Part shown: piece after piece, positions 63,590 through 64,000 of the stretch
Position numbering within the stretch: the stretch's first letter is position 1
Layout of the letters: every line of letters begins with the position of its first letter
DNA from: Paragorgia papillata
Lineage: Eukaryota > Cnidaria > Anthozoa > Scleralcyonacea > Coralliidae
Direction: 5' to 3'
NCBI GenBank assembly: GCA_035771165.1
Contig: JAWNZC010000174.1
Span: forward strand, 979,001 to 1,043,000
DNA length: 64,000 bases
Made by a program: the position numbers and the translations under genes
Notes under the pieces: generated by a model
Told to the model about the DNA's origin: nothing
The model's database searches: none
Seen by the model: only the letters and a program-made list of their open reading frames with translations

Positions 63590-64000
63590 GATTTATATTT
63601 TATAAACGGTCCAATCTTTGCTTCCGTAGGCTCAGATGTTTTCTTCTTCACTGTTTGCGAACGACTGACGGTTTTACGTCTTGTGTTGGCTTTTATAGGA
63701 GAATTCACCCGTTTGCGTTTACGACCTGTTCCTGATTGGTTCATAACTTGACGGACCCCTTTTTGAACAAAACCACGCCCTTTTATCGCTTGCTTTACAT
63801 TCTTCCCTGCCAGAACATCTTTACCAACGTCTTTTGCAGCTTGCAGAGCTCTTCTTCCAATAGCTTGAACTTCTCGTTTTACCAGAGGTATTGCAAAGCG
63901 TGCAATACTTTTAAAAAAACTTCCAATGCCGTAACCTTTCTGAATACATGCACCTCGGAAACCAGGTAGACTTCCGCCTTGTTGTCTTCTTAAATAATGC
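63586..64000 (-). CDS. Basic core-like protein (pVI/pX-like), partial at the right edge
   Basis: A frame open from the window edge (no start inside) encodes RRQQGGSLPGFRGACIQKGY, a glycine/phenylalanine helix (GSFFKSIARFAIPLVKRE, VQAIGRRALQAAKDVGKDVL), a second KNVKQAIK helix, then a very basic tail (GRKRKRVN, RRKTVSRS, KKKTSE). Its stop overlaps the capsid ATG as ATGA, so the two are a tight pair. The amphipathic helix plus basic tail resembles adenovirus pVI/pX-like minor proteins seen in Polintons and adintoviruses. At least 137 codons, intact where visible. Confidence 0.6.
   Translation of the reverse strand, partial: HYLRRQQGGSLPGFRGACIQKGYGIGSFFKSIARFAIPLVKREVQAIGRRALQAAKDVGKDVLAGKNVKQAIKGRGFVQKGVRQVMNQSGTGRKRKRVNSPIKANTRRKTVSRSQTVKKKTSEPTEAKIGPFIKYKS

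Larger units (their letters stand above)
53300..64000. mobile_element. Rearranged Polinton-like element(s) running off the right edge
   Basis: Backbone genes on the plus strand are PolB (58456-60957), zinc finger (61488), ATPase (61707), pX-like ORF (62302) and F54H12.1-like gene (62478). After a break at about 63067 the capsid gene and a basic protein follow on the minus strand. Left of PolB lie a tyrosine recombinase pseudogene, two unknown genes and an integrase scrap; these may belong to one or several elements. No terminal repeat was found, so the left limit is a guess. Confidence 0.6.

Overview
The window is eukaryotic, AT-rich, repeat-dense and gene-poor. Its one convincing host gene joins a PAN/apple domain to a fibrinogen C-terminal domain in a secreted protein. 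Together with the repertoire of transposons (Polinton/Maverick-like, PIF/Harbinger, Ty1/copia, CR1/L2-like LINE, Penelope with GIY-YIG, hAT, a DUF3504-type tyrosine recombinase), this suggests an invertebrate, most likely a cnidarian. That assignment is inference; no marker gene proves it.

Layout. 1-3660: right part of a Polinton-like element with two divergent unknown genes, ending in a terminus related to that of the element at 8.3 kb. 3661-7070: decayed Ty1/copia element (minus strand) with a hAT remnant and a LINE 3' end inside it. 7149-7555: MITE. 8333-13356: a 5.0-kb Polinton-derived element bounded by AGTAGATGAC plus a C/G homopolymer at both ends. It carries a broken family B DNA polymerase, a small zinc-finger gene, a truncated packaging ATPase, a truncated integrase, a Cys-rich ORF, a Bcl-2-like gene and a gene with three GRF-type zinc modules. 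It sits in a LINE whose reverse transcriptase continues to 14.38 kb and then meets a 200-bp CT microsatellite. 14874-19056: a PIF/Harbinger transposon with convergent Myb/SANT and DDE transposase genes. 19.2-23.3 kb: duplicated and fold-back repeats. 23373-35583: the PAN-fibrinogen gene in five exons whose splice phases all agree; its introns hold minisatellites, a Penelope fragment and several MITEs. 35.6-53 kb: almost only repeats (fold-back elements, tandem arrays, a LINE 3' end, hAT MITE, tRNA-like sequences). 53.3 kb to the right edge: one or more further Polinton-like elements, heavily rearranged. They hold an integrase N-terminal scrap, two unknown genes, a tyrosine recombinase pseudogene, a nearly full-length PolB pseudogene, a hairpin minisatellite, a zinc-finger gene, an ATPase pseudogene, a pX-like ORF, an F54H12.1-like gene, an inverted capsid gene fragment and a basic core-like protein.

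How the parts relate. The Polinton-like pieces share a backbone order (PolB, zinc finger, ATPase, then small core-like protein and capsid-related genes), visible in full only in the right-hand copy. The 5-kb element adds what look like accessory genes inside its long terminal inverted repeats. All replication and packaging genes seen are interrupted, truncated or frameshifted, so no copy in this window looks able to act on its own. Family names are from recognition of motifs in the translations; no database search was run.
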